Shown piece after piece: positions 1 to 7,478 of a stretch of 11,906 bases of DNA (the first letter of the stretch is position 1; every line of letters begins with the position of its first letter). The notes under the pieces were generated by a model that was not told the DNA's origin, ran no database searches, and saw only the letters and a list, made by a program, of their open reading frames with translations. The DNA is from an uncultured Muribaculaceae bacterium. GTDB taxonomy: Bacteria; Bacteroidota; Bacteroidia; Bacteroidales; Muribaculaceae. The position numbers and the translations under genes were made by a program. Location: assembly GCA_910578805.1 (NCBI GenBank), contig CAJTRS010000042.1:1-11906 (forward strand), in the 5' to 3' direction.

Positions 1-70
1 GATAATGCTTTATATGACACCAATTTATACAAAATTCTCGATCAATATAATTTTAAAATCACATGAATGA

Positions 71-107
71 AAATAAAAACAATCAGCGTTAGTGACAGCT
101 GATTGTT
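71..107 (-). terminator. Candidate minus-strand intrinsic terminator
   Basis: A perfect 10-bp inverted repeat (78-87 with 98-107, arm AACAATCAGC) encloses a 10-nt loop. Read on the minus strand, the stem is followed at once by a U-rich run (complement of 71-79, with a single A). Read on the plus strand it is followed by CACCGTAAAAG, with no U-tract. It therefore looks like the end of a transcript running leftwards, or a relic of one. No confident gene is seen to its right on that strand. Stem and tail are read directly; the terminator role is inferred. Confidence 0.5.
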
Positions 108-369
108 CACCGTAAAAGATATTATTCCGGATTTATCTTAACAAGACTATCTCAATCTACCGATATGTATTGTATAACTGAAGCTTTAAAAGTAGTTCCT
201 TGCTGAATTTTTGGCAAACTTCCATGCAGACACCAACTTTTGCCATAATCTAATTTCATTTGCGTGTAGTTTTTGTTGGTATTCATCATCTCCTGCTTGC
301 TTAGCGCAAGGTAATTCAAGTAAATTTACTATCTGTGAACGGGAGCAATGAAATTTTTGTGGAGATTGT
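108..369. other. Intergenic region with two weak minus-strand frames
   Basis: There is no convincing gene here. Two overlapping minus-strand frames stand out. One runs from ATG at 289 to a stop at 152 (45 codons), with AGGAG three nt before its second ATG; its product matches nothing I recognise. The other is open from about 392 to a stop at 186 (68 codons), has no ATG, and its C-terminal half is rich in charged and aromatic residues (ending ...WKFAKNSARNYF), as expected of a real amphipathic helical tail. Either could feed the hairpin terminator at 71-107. The region also holds a short CTTGC/GCAAG hairpin (296-310) and a 12-bp palindrome (319-330). A decayed gene or a small orphan gene are both possible. 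Confidence 0.3.
319..330. repeat. 12-bp perfect palindrome
   Basis: AGTAAATTTACT is a perfect 12-bp palindrome lying 40 bp upstream of the -33 element of the B12 operon promoter. It could be a dimeric operator, but AT-rich palindromes of this length occur by chance and no second copy was noticed near the promoter. Confidence 0.2.
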
Positions 370-401
370 ATTGCTGTCGTAATTGTTTTTCCTTACCTTT
401 G
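370..401 (+). promoter_or_regulatory. Bacteroidetes-type promoter of the B12 operon
   Basis: The -7 element TACCTTTG (394-401) matches the Bacteroidetes consensus TAnnTTTG exactly. ATTG at 370-373 fits the -33 element with a 20-nt spacer. Transcription would start near 406-409, just before the first base of riboswitch helix P1 at 411. This close fit between predicted start site and aptamer supports both calls. The consensus is established for Bacteroidetes primary sigma factor promoters; the start site is inferred. Confidence 0.75.
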
Positions 402-410
402 CGGCAAGTT

Positions 411-593
411 AAGGTTACTCTGATGCTGAGGAGTCGGCATCGTCAAGGAGTATAAAAGGGAATCCGGTGTGAGTCCGGAACAGTACCCGCTGCTGTAAGT
501 CCCATTGTGACAAGGAATATTGCATATATCCATTGGCCTGTGCCGAGAAGGAGCATTTATTCCGGGACAAGTCAGAAGACCTGCCGTAACTTT
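411..593 (+). ncRNA. Cobalamin (adenosylcobalamin-type) riboswitch
   Basis: Hallmarks of the cobalamin riboswitch are visible. The core runs AAAAGGGAA (455-462), then GGTGTGAGTCC (466-476) and CCCGCTGCTGTAAG (486-499). The terminal B12 box reads AAGTCAGAAGACCTGCC (569-585). Helix P1 closes the element: 411-418 pairs with 586-593 over 8 bp including one G-U. P5 is TCCGG/CCGGA (463-467 with 475-479) with loop TGTGAGT, and GATGC/GCATC (422-426 with 437-441) forms an early hairpin. It sits between a strong promoter and seven transport genes for B12, so it should repress them when the cofactor is bound. The aptamer call is very secure; the exact subclass is less so. Confidence 0.96.
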
Positions 594-639
594 CATAATG
601 ATTTGCATCTGCGGGATTATTACAGATAATAATTATGGT

Positions 640-666
640 CGATTATGATATTTCACATATCCGTCG
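640..666 (+). promoter_or_regulatory. Candidate P13 hairpin with L13 kissing loop
   Basis: GATAT (647-651) pairs perfectly with ATATC (657-661), leaving loop UUCAC (652-656). The stem may extend with CGA (640-642) and TCG (664-666) across an internal loop. The loop can pair over five bases, one of them G-U, with GUGAG (469-473) in the L5 loop of the aptamer. L5-L13 kissing is the established ligand-dependent switch of cobalamin riboswitches, so this is the likely regulatory hairpin. The pairing is read by eye and was not folded computationally. Confidence 0.55.
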
Positions 667-689
667 CTATATATAAGTTCATTTTTGGC

Positions 690-751
690 AATCCGTAATT
701 TTTTCGCACAATGTCAATCAAGTGCAAAAAAAGACGCGGATTTTTCTTTTT
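690..751 (+). terminator. Terminator-like hairpin in the riboswitch leader
   Basis: An outer stem AATCCG/CGGATT (690-695 with 737-742) encloses an inner stem, U6 plus GCAC (699-709, one bulged C) paired with GUGC plus A6 (722-731), with a 12-nt loop. The 3' arm runs straight into a T-rich stretch, TTTTTCTTTTT (741-751). This is the layout of an intrinsic terminator, placed 25 nt before the first start codon and after the candidate P13. It suggests transcriptional attenuation as the output of the riboswitch. The inner stem is AU-rich, so its strength is uncertain. Confidence 0.5.
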
Positions 752-775
752 ATGTATCTAAAATAAACCAATTAA

Positions 776-2452
776 ATGAACCGACGATTTCTTTTATCCG
801 GATTGATCGCCTCAATGGCGCTGTCAACTACATTCACTTCCTGTGAATACAACGATGATGATTTATGGGAGAGCATAGTTAATCTTCAAGATCGCATAGG
901 CACTCTTGAAGAGAAAGTCAATGCCACCAACTCCGACTTACAGGCTCTGAAACTTATAGTACAGGCACTCCAAAATCAGGTGACCATCACATCGGTCAAC
1001 CGCACCGAATCAGGCTACGAGATACATTTTTCCGATGGCCAGACTGCAACAATTTCCAATGGAGTAAACGGTACAAACGCTCCTATTATTTCAGTCACCA
1101 AAGGTGATGACGGACTTTATTACTGGACTCTTGACGGCAAGCCAATGATTGTTGACGGGAAACCGATGTGCGCCAGCGGCAAGGACGGGACTGATGCCTT
1201 AGCACCACAGGTGCGCATTAATCCGGACAACAAAGAATGGGAAATATCGACCGACGGAGGGAATACATGGATAACGACAGGAGTAAAAGCAGAAGGCTCT
1301 GACGGCATGTCGGAGGAATCCATCTTTGCCGGCATCAACACATCGGATGACGATTATATCACATTCACACTCGCTGACGGCACAGAAATCAAAGTAGCCC
1401 GATTCAATGCCGCCACACCTCTCTTTGCCATAGCCGGCGCCAACGGCACGCAGAGCTTTTTCGCAGGCGAGACACGGACTTACACTGTTGAAGCAAGTAA
1501 TATATCCGATTATTCCATAGCAAAACCAGATGGCTGGATCGTAAGATACACCGATGGCATCATATCAATCACCGCTCCGGAAAAAGATAATGTGTATGCC
1601 GAAAAACAAGGTAGTGTGGCATTCAATCTCGTATCGGCTTCAGGCAAGAGCCTTATAACTAAAATCAGCGTGGAGATTGTGACCGAAAAGTTGCGGATAC
1701 TTACATTTGAGGACATTGATGCACGGTTCACCCCCTACTCCCTCGGTTATTGCGATAAGCATATCACTAAGTGGAGCGACCTGATTGACAGCAGTCAATA
1801 TGGCGGCCCGATGCTTTATGGCGGAGGCATGGGTATGGACGAGCCTTATTACTGGTACGACGAAGGCAATACCGAACTTAAGCACACAATGCCCGGAAAC
1901 TGGGGATCATACAGTTACTGGGGAGGCGGCCATGCCATATCAAACTATTATGACGCGGAACTATCTAACGGAGATTTCACACATCAATTATCGGTATATT
2001 GCGCCACCGGCGGTCACAACGGATCAAAGAACTTCGCTATGCACTATGGCTACCGTGATGATTCGGGGTTTACTGATAGTACAATCCTGCCGGCACTCGA
2101 ATTCGGCGACGGAAAACCCCGTGTAATTGATCATATCTATGTGATGTGGAACACTTATCTTGCCAACAGCGTATTCAACGGCAACAGTCTTTCCGAGCCT
2201 GTCGGTCCCGACGGATATGTAAAGATTATAGCAACCGGTTACGATGGTTCGGGAAACAAATCGGGAGAACTCGAGTATTTTCTAGCAGGACCTGACGGCA
2301 ACATCAAGGAATGGACAAAGTGGGACCTTTCACTGCTCGGAACCGTATCGAAAGTCGAATTCAACATGTCCGGCAACAGCGACAATGGCTATGGGTTCAG
2401 CCAGCCCGCTTATTTTGCATACGATGATGTGGCCGTGCGGTTCACAGAATAA
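776..2452 (+). CDS. Surface lipoprotein, coiled-coil plus DUF4465 domain
   Basis: The product is a 558-aa predicted lipoprotein, likely exposed on the cell surface and involved in B12 capture. The signal peptide begins MNRRFLLSG; the lipobox FTSC puts lipidated Cys at 23, followed by EYNDDD, an acidic patch like the Bacteroidetes surface-export signal. Residues 30-68 form a leucine-rich coiled coil, then comes a beta-rich segment (about 70-175) with the paired DG.. motifs typical of DUF4988/PL29-type N-terminal regions, an Ig/BACON-like beta segment (about 212-303), and a C-terminal DUF4465-like domain (about 306-557) rich in Tyr, Trp and Gly. DUF4465 proteins occur in Bacteroidetes B12 loci; I cannot tell whether this is equivalent to the B12-binding lipoprotein BtuH. 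It is the first gene after the riboswitch. The start is set by the signal peptide and the A-rich upstream sequence. Domain names are from memory of the families; direct ligand binding is inferred. Confidence 0.85.
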   Translation: MNRRFLLSGLIASMALSTTFTSCEYNDDDLWESIVNLQDRIGTLEEKVNATNSDLQALKLIVQALQNQVTITSVNRTESGYEIHFSDGQTATISNGVNGTNAPIISVTKGDDGLYYWTLDGKPMIVDGKPMCASGKDGTDALAPQVRINPDNKEWEISTDGGNTWITTGVKAEGSDGMSEESIFAGINTSDDDYITFTLADGTEIKVARFNAATPLFAIAGANGTQSFFAGETRTYTVEASNISDYSIAKPDGWIVRYTDGIISITAPEKDNVYAEKQGSVAFNLVSASGKSLITKISVEIVTEKLRILTFEDIDARFTPYSLGYCDKHITKWSDLIDSSQYGGPMLYGGGMGMDEPYYWYDEGNTELKHTMPGNWGSYSYWGGGHAISNYYDAELSNGDFTHQLSVYCATGGHNGSKNFAMHYGYRDDSGFTDSTILPALEFGDGKPRVIDHIYVMWNTYLANSVFNGNSLSEPVGPDGYVKIIATGYDGSGNKSGELEYFLAGPDGNIKEWTKWDLSLLGTVSKVEFNMSGNSDNGYGFSQPAYFAYDDVAVRFTE

Positions 2453-2470
2453 CACCCCAACAGCATCTAT

Positions 2471-4261
2471 ATGAGAAAAACTCTTTTTATTCACCATATA
2501 ATACCTTTCATAGCATCGGCCTTTATGACCGGTGCTATGATTACTTCTTGCAATAAAGATGATCTGATTGAACAACAGGAGTCGGACAAGGCGCCTGAAA
2601 TACACCTTGACAATGAAACGGGTATTTATTTCGTGAAACAGGGTGCGGAACTCAGCCTAACTCCACGTTACTTACACGCACATAACGCGACCTTCCTGTG
2701 GACGGTGGACGGTAAGCCTGTTGCCGTCACTCCTGAATACACCGCACAGTGGAACGATATCGGAGAGTATTATGTAGCAGTCAGCATAAACACACACGTC
2801 GGATCAGCTACAGAAGAATTGAAAGTGACTGTCGTCAAGCCAGACATTCCAGTCATATCACTACCGATGCAGAACGATGCTGTAACCATAGAGAAAGGCA
2901 CCGATTACATCATACGCCCCGAGATAAGCAATGTTGAAACCGACAGTTTCAATATTGAATGGGTTGTCGATTCCCGAAAAGTAAGCGAAGAATTGCAATA
3001 CACATTCCATGCCGAAGACACCGGTGAATATCATATATCCATAACCGCATCAAACGTTGACGGATCATCGACCAAAAAATTTACTATATATGTAGTCGAT
3101 AGACTACCCATAGGCATAGAGTTCCCAACACCTTCTTATTTCAATCCCTCCACTACCCGATACACATTTGCCGGACGCCCCGTGTATCTCTCCCCTATAA
3201 TCACTGGCACTGCCACACCCACCTATTCATGGTCACTTGACGGTTCCGCCACCGACTGCACTTCGGGCACATACGTGTTCACGCCCTCCACGGCCGGAGA
3301 ATACAACATAGCAGTAACTGTCAACGATACATATACCGCTTCCGTGAAAGTGATCTGTACAGACGCCAACGAGTCCGACCGCTACCGCAAAGCTACGGCC
3401 TCAAGCAGGGCTCATAGTGTAAGAGTGTATGAATGGTGTCCCGCACCCGGACAATTCATAGGTGATACTCACACAGGAGGCATGACGGGAAACGAGACTA
3501 CCCCAGAATCCGCCAATGCCTGGGCCCAGCAACGTCTCGACGACAAGGCCTATGTGTCATTAGGTGGTTGGGGGGGATATATAATAGTTGGATTTGACCA
3601 TAGCATACCGCGGCGTGAAGGTCGGTATGACTTTGCCATCATGGGCAACGCTTTTTTCAATACCGATACAGGTGATGGAGGCTCAAATGAGCCAGGCATA
3701 GTGTATGTGATGCAAGATGTCAACGGCAACGGTCTGCCCGATGACGAATGGTATGAACTGCGTGGAAGCGAAACCGGACATAGCGTCACTTTACAGAATT
3801 ATGCCGTTACATATTACCGCCCTTCAGGGTCAGGCATGAACGTACAGTGGACCGACAATTATGGCCGGCAAGGCTGCATCGATTACCTGAGCGCATTCCA
3901 CCGACAACCCACATATTATCCCGAATGGATACCGGCCGACTCTTACACTCTGCGAGGCACACGACTTGAAGCACGCACAACCCAGAGCCCCGATACCGGA
4001 CACTGGGATTGCAACGCATTCGGTTGGGGGTATGCCGATAACAAAGGCTCAGACGATATGTCGGGCGATGATGTCTCTGACGGTTCCGGACAAAGCAATG
4101 GATTTATGATCGAAAACGCCATGTATCCCGATCTCTCGGCAATAAATCTCAGATATATCGACTTCATAAAAGTACAGACCGGCGTCAACTCCAAAGCCGG
4201 CTGGCTCGGAGAGGTCTCCACTGAAATACGCAGTTTTAAGGACTTATCGATTACGCAGTGA
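2471..4261 (+). CDS. Surface lipoprotein with three Ig/PKD-like domains
   Basis: The product is a 596-aa predicted surface lipoprotein of the B12 operon whose exact job is unknown. The signal peptide ends in lipobox ITSC (Cys27), followed by NKDD, close to the known K-D/E-D/E surface-export signal. Three beta-sandwich domains of Ig/PKD type follow at about 40-124, 125-208 and 210-297; each ends in a GEYxxxxxxN-like pattern (GEYYVAVSIN, GEYHISITAS, GEYNIAVTVN). The C-terminal domain (about 310-590) carries DVNGNGLPDDEW at 416-427, which resembles a calcium-binding loop of the dockerin/EF-hand or thrombospondin-3 kind, and is rich in Gly, Trp and Tyr. The arrangement suggests a stalk of Ig domains holding a ligand-binding or docking head. 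It starts 18 nt after the DUF4465 gene and ends 47 nt before btuG. A cobalamin role is inferred from context only. Confidence 0.85.
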   Translation: MRKTLFIHHIIPFIASAFMTGAMITSCNKDDLIEQQESDKAPEIHLDNETGIYFVKQGAELSLTPRYLHAHNATFLWTVDGKPVAVTPEYTAQWNDIGEYYVAVSINTHVGSATEELKVTVVKPDIPVISLPMQNDAVTIEKGTDYIIRPEISNVETDSFNIEWVVDSRKVSEELQYTFHAEDTGEYHISITASNVDGSSTKKFTIYVVDRLPIGIEFPTPSYFNPSTTRYTFAGRPVYLSPIITGTATPTYSWSLDGSATDCTSGTYVFTPSTAGEYNIAVTVNDTYTASVKVICTDANESDRYRKATASSRAHSVRVYEWCPAPGQFIGDTHTGGMTGNETTPESANAWAQQRLDDKAYVSLGGWGGYIIVGFDHSIPRREGRYDFAIMGNAFFNTDTGDGGSNEPGIVYVMQDVNGNGLPDDEWYELRGSETGHSVTLQNYAVTYYRPSGSGMNVQWTDNYGRQGCIDYLSAFHRQPTYYPEWIPADSYTLRGTRLEARTTQSPDTGHWDCNAFGWGYADNKGSDDMSGDDVSDGSGQSNGFMIENAMYPDLSAINLRYIDFIKVQTGVNSKAGWLGEVSTEIRSFKDLSITQ

Positions 4262-4269
4262 ACAGGCGG

Positions 4270-4301
4270 TTTCAGCATATCGGGAAATGTGACTAACTTT
4301 G
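4270..4301 (+). promoter_or_regulatory. Possible internal promoter before btuG
   Basis: TAACTTTG (4294-4301) matches the Bacteroidetes -7 consensus TAnnTTTG. TTTC at 4270-4273, with a 20-nt spacer, is one base off the -33 TTTG. The predicted start site (about 4306-4308) would fall at or just before the btuG start codon, giving an almost leaderless mRNA that escapes the riboswitch. The largest gap in the operon lies here (47 nt). A chance match is quite possible. Confidence 0.3.
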
Positions 4302-4308
4302 TATAATC

Positions 4309-5391
4309 ATGAGAATGCGGACAATAAAAAATACACTCTTTTTTTCTATCCTCCTGCTCAATGCCGCCTTTACGGGTTGCATGGAGCAGGATTACGGCAA
4401 TGTAGAGGATTTCAGCGCTACAGGCACAGGACTTTTTATCACCAACGAGGGAAACTTTCAATATGGCAATGCCACCCTCAGTTATTATGATCCGGCCACA
4501 AACACTGTACAGAACGAGATTTTCTATCGTGCCAACGGGTACAAGCTCGGTGATGTAGCGCAATCCATGACAATATATGGAGGCAAAGGCTGGATAGTGA
4601 CCAACAATTCTCATGTGATATGGGCTATAGACCTTAATACATTCAAGGAAGTAGGCCGCATCACCGGCCTGACGGCACCGCGATATATCCATTTTCTAAG
4701 CGATGAAAAAGCATACGTGACTCAGTTATGGGACAATCGGATATTCATAGTAAATCCACGTACATACTCCATAACCGGATATATACTTATTCCCGATATG
4801 ACCATGGAATCAGGCTCTACCGAGCAGATGGTACAATACGGCAAGTACGTATATTGCAACTGTTGGAGCTATCAGAACCGCATAATAAAGATCGATACAG
4901 AGACCGACCGTGTGGTAGATGAACTGCGCATAGGCATACAACCGACCTCGTTGGTAATGGATAAATCCAATAAAATGTGGACCATAACCGACGGTGGTTA
5001 CGAGGGTAGCCCATACGGGCATGAGGCGGCATCTCTTTATTGCATAGATGCCGCTACATTCAAAGTAGAGAAGCAATTCAAATTCCGCTTCGGCGACTGC
5101 CCGTCGGAAATCCAGATCAATGGTGCACGCGACCGACTCTACTGGATCAATAACGACGTCTGGAGCATGGAAGTCACAGCACCACGATTACCGGTCAGAC
5201 CGTTTTTGCCCTATCGTAATACCCGCTACTATGGTCTGACCGTAAATCCGATCAATGATGAAGTATATGTTGCCGATGCCATAGACTACCAACAACAAGG
5301 TAAAATATACCGATATTCTTCCACGGGGGAATTTATCGATGAATTTTATGTAGGCGTAATTCCAGGCGCGTTTTGCTGGAAAATAAACTGA
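4309..5391 (+). CDS. btuG: BtuG, surface B12-capturing beta-propeller lipoprotein
   Basis: BtuG captures cobalamin at the outer face of the outer membrane with extremely high affinity and hands it to BtuB, with which it forms a stable complex in Bacteroides. The 360-aa product has a signal peptide with lipobox FTGC (Cys24), then MEQDYGN. The mature part is all beta-propeller (DUF5074/YncE-like). It starts with the family's typical GLFITNEGNFQYGNATLSYY (41-60) and has recurring blade strands such as GWIVTNN (94-100), KAYVTQ (134-139), KMWTITD (222-228), LYWINND (277-283) and EVYVADA (318-324). Length and position directly upstream of btuB fit BtuG. Two start codons lie close together (4309 and 4315); both give a workable signal peptide. 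It ends 5 nt before btuB, suggesting coupled translation of the two partners. Confidence 0.88.
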   Translation: MRMRTIKNTLFFSILLLNAAFTGCMEQDYGNVEDFSATGTGLFITNEGNFQYGNATLSYYDPATNTVQNEIFYRANGYKLGDVAQSMTIYGGKGWIVTNNSHVIWAIDLNTFKEVGRITGLTAPRYIHFLSDEKAYVTQLWDNRIFIVNPRTYSITGYILIPDMTMESGSTEQMVQYGKYVYCNCWSYQNRIIKIDTETDRVVDELRIGIQPTSLVMDKSNKMWTITDGGYEGSPYGHEAASLYCIDAATFKVEKQFKFRFGDCPSEIQINGARDRLYWINNDVWSMEVTAPRLPVRPFLPYRNTRYYGLTVNPINDEVYVADAIDYQQQGKIYRYSSTGEFIDEFYVGVIPGAFCWKIN

Positions 5392-5396
5392 TTGAC

Positions 5397-7463
5397 ATGA
5401 AAGGTATAGTCAACATATTTGTCACAATAGCCGCAGTCACCATTCCTATATGGGGGCAAGCCCAGCGTGTCAAGCAATTAGGCAATGTCACCGTTACGGC
5501 ACACCGCCCCATGAAGGATATCGGCGTACAGAAAACCACTCTCGATTCGGCAATGCTTAAAGAGAATGTAGCCTTGTCAATGGCCGATGTACTTACATTC
5601 AACTCCGCGATATTCGTAAAGAGTTTCGGCCGCGCCACCCTATCCACCGTAGCATTCCGCGGCACATCGCCGAGCCACACACAGGTTACATGGAACGGCA
5701 TGCGCATCAACAATCCCATGCTCGGAATGACTGATTTTTCCACCATACCGTCATACTTCATCGACAAAGCCTCTCTGCTGCACGGTACGTCATCGGTCAA
5801 TGAGACCGGAGGCGGATTAGGTGGGCTTGTTCGGCTCGGCACCATGCCTGATGCAGGAGAAGGCATTAACTTACAGTATATTCAGGGAATCGGCTCATTC
5901 AGCACATTCGATGAATTTGTGCGGTTCGCATATGGCAGTGACAAATGGCAGATATCGACACGCGCCGTATATTCATCATCGCCCAACGACTACAAATACA
6001 CAAATCACGATAAAAAAATCAATATCTACGATGATGACCACCACATCATCGGACAGTACTACCCCACCGAACGCAACCGTAGCGGTGCGTTCAAGGATCT
6101 GCACATACTTCAGGAAGTATATTATGACAATCTGAATGGCGACAGGTTGGGATTCAACGCCTGGTATGTCAACTCCGACAGGGAGCTACCAATGCTCACA
6201 ACCGACTATGGCGCAGATACCGATTTCGAGAACCGACAACGGGAGCAGACATTCCGCGGAATACTATCGTGGGACCATAACCGCTCCACATGGAAAACCG
6301 GCATCAGAGGTGGCTACATACACACCTCAATGGCCTATGACTACAAACGCGATGTGGGCAACGGTCATATGGCTCCGATGACACGCTCACGCAGCCGTAT
6401 AAACACCCTTTATGGACAGTTCGAGGGTGAATATACGCCATGCCGCAGCTGGTACTTCACGGCCAATCTGTCGGCACATCAGCATTTTGTAAGAAGCGAA
6501 GATAAAAACATCATATTGCAGGACGGAGACAAAGCCATAGTAGGTTACGACAAAGGCCGCATAGAACTATCGGGAGTTCTATCCGCAAAGTGGCAGCCTG
6601 TCGATAGATTGGGCATGTCGGTTGTGGTGCGTCAGGAGATGTTTGGTGACAAATGGGCTCCAGTAATACCGGCATTCTTTATTGACGGAGTCATATCTCG
6701 ACGAGGTAATGTAATGCTTAAAGCCTCCGTATCGCGCAACTACCGCTTCCCCACCCTCAATGACCTGTACTTTTTACCCGGAGGCAATCCCGATCTTAAA
6801 AACGAACATGGAATAAGCTACGATGCAGGGATCAGCTTCGATACCGGTAAAGCCGGACGATACAGCTTAGGCGGAAGCCTGACATGGTTTGACTCACATG
6901 TCGATAACTGGATAATATGGCTTCCAACGACCAAAGGCTTCTTCTCGCCGCGCAACATAAAGCAGGTACATGCCTACGGATTGGAGCTGAAATCAAATCT
7001 CGGCTGGCAACCAGTCAAGGACTGGTATGTGGATATCAACGGATCATATTCCTGGACTCCGTCAGTCAATAAGGGTGATAAAATGTCACCTGCCGACCAG
7101 TCAGTGGGTAAACAGCTGCCCTACGTCCCTCGTCATTCCGCCTCCATTACCGGTACTCTAAGCTGGCGTTCGTGGAGTTTCATGTACAAATGGTGCTGGT
7201 ATTCCGAGCGATTCACCATGTCAAGCAACGACTACACAATCACCGGTCATCTGCCCCAATATTTCATGAGCAACATCTCCATTGAGAAGAATCTGGGATT
7301 CAGACCTCTTGACCTGTCGCTGAAACTTGCTGTAAACAACCTGTTTGACGAAGATTACATCTCGGTGCTTTCACGGCCTATGCCGGGCATAAACTTCGAG
7401 TTTTTCATAGGCATAACACCGAAATTCCGTAAGTCTGACAAAACAACGAATATAAAATACTGA
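5397..7463 (+). CDS. btuB: BtuB, TonB-dependent B12 outer-membrane transporter
   Basis: BtuB moves cobalamin across the outer membrane using energy from TonB-ExbBD. I start it at ATG 5397 (688 aa) because the product then begins with a clear signal peptide, MKGIVNIF... with cleavage near GQA-Q (22-23). A TTG at 5373 is in frame but would put polar residues ahead of it and overlap btuG. A TonB-box-like NVTVTA (30-35) resembles the E. coli BtuB box. The plug domain follows (about 40-150: MADVLTFNSAIFVKSFG, FRGTSPSHTQVTWNGMRIN, GGGLGGLVRLGT). The rest is the 22-strand barrel with many aromatic strand ends. There is no N-terminal carboxypeptidase-like extension of the SusC type. It is longer than the 614-aa E. 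coli precursor, probably from larger loops. Its placement between btuG and btuFCD makes B12 the likely substrate. Confidence 0.92.
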   Translation: MKGIVNIFVTIAAVTIPIWGQAQRVKQLGNVTVTAHRPMKDIGVQKTTLDSAMLKENVALSMADVLTFNSAIFVKSFGRATLSTVAFRGTSPSHTQVTWNGMRINNPMLGMTDFSTIPSYFIDKASLLHGTSSVNETGGGLGGLVRLGTMPDAGEGINLQYIQGIGSFSTFDEFVRFAYGSDKWQISTRAVYSSSPNDYKYTNHDKKINIYDDDHHIIGQYYPTERNRSGAFKDLHILQEVYYDNLNGDRLGFNAWYVNSDRELPMLTTDYGADTDFENRQREQTFRGILSWDHNRSTWKTGIRGGYIHTSMAYDYKRDVGNGHMAPMTRSRSRINTLYGQFEGEYTPCRSWYFTANLSAHQHFVRSEDKNIILQDGDKAIVGYDKGRIELSGVLSAKWQPVDRLGMSVVVRQEMFGDKWAPVIPAFFIDGVISRRGNVMLKASVSRNYRFPTLNDLYFLPGGNPDLKNEHGISYDAGISFDTGKAGRYSLGGSLTWFDSHVDNWIIWLPTTKGFFSPRNIKQVHAYGLELKSNLGWQPVKDWYVDINGSYSWTPSVNKGDKMSPADQSVGKQLPYVPRHSASITGTLSWRSWSFMYKWCWYSERFTMSSNDYTITGHLPQYFMSNISIEKNLGFRPLDLSLKLAVNNLFDEDYISVLSRPMPGINFEFFIGITPKFRKSDKTTNIKY

Positions 7464-7478
7464 TTCTATTTTACGCTG

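Noticed and set aside
393..608. 71-codon minus-strand frame over the riboswitch
   Set aside because: It lies fully across the conserved aptamer; its coding potential is a by-product of the RNA sequence.
616..633. AT-only perfect hairpin (ATTATTA/TAATAAT) after the aptamer
   Set aside because: Seven A-U pairs are weak and there is no U-tract; the hairpins at 647-661 and 690-751 explain the leader better.
3570..3576. G7 tract inside the Ig/PKD-like gene as a phase-variable switch
   Set aside because: Seven bases is short for slippage, the frame is intact and the tract encodes a sensible Trp-Gly-Gly.
3943..4692. A 249-codon minus-strand frame across the Ig/PKD-like gene end and btuG start
   Set aside because: It is antisense to two well-supported lipoprotein genes, has no recognisable domain, and Cys/His-rich composition typical of shadow frames.
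5373..5396. TTG start for btuB, 24 nt upstream of ATG 5397
   Set aside because: It would add a polar leader before a clear signal peptide and overlap btuG; ATG 5397 is the better start.
5333..5866. A 177-codon minus-strand frame over the start of btuB
   Set aside because: Antisense to the signal peptide and plug domain of btuB; no family features, so a shadow frame.
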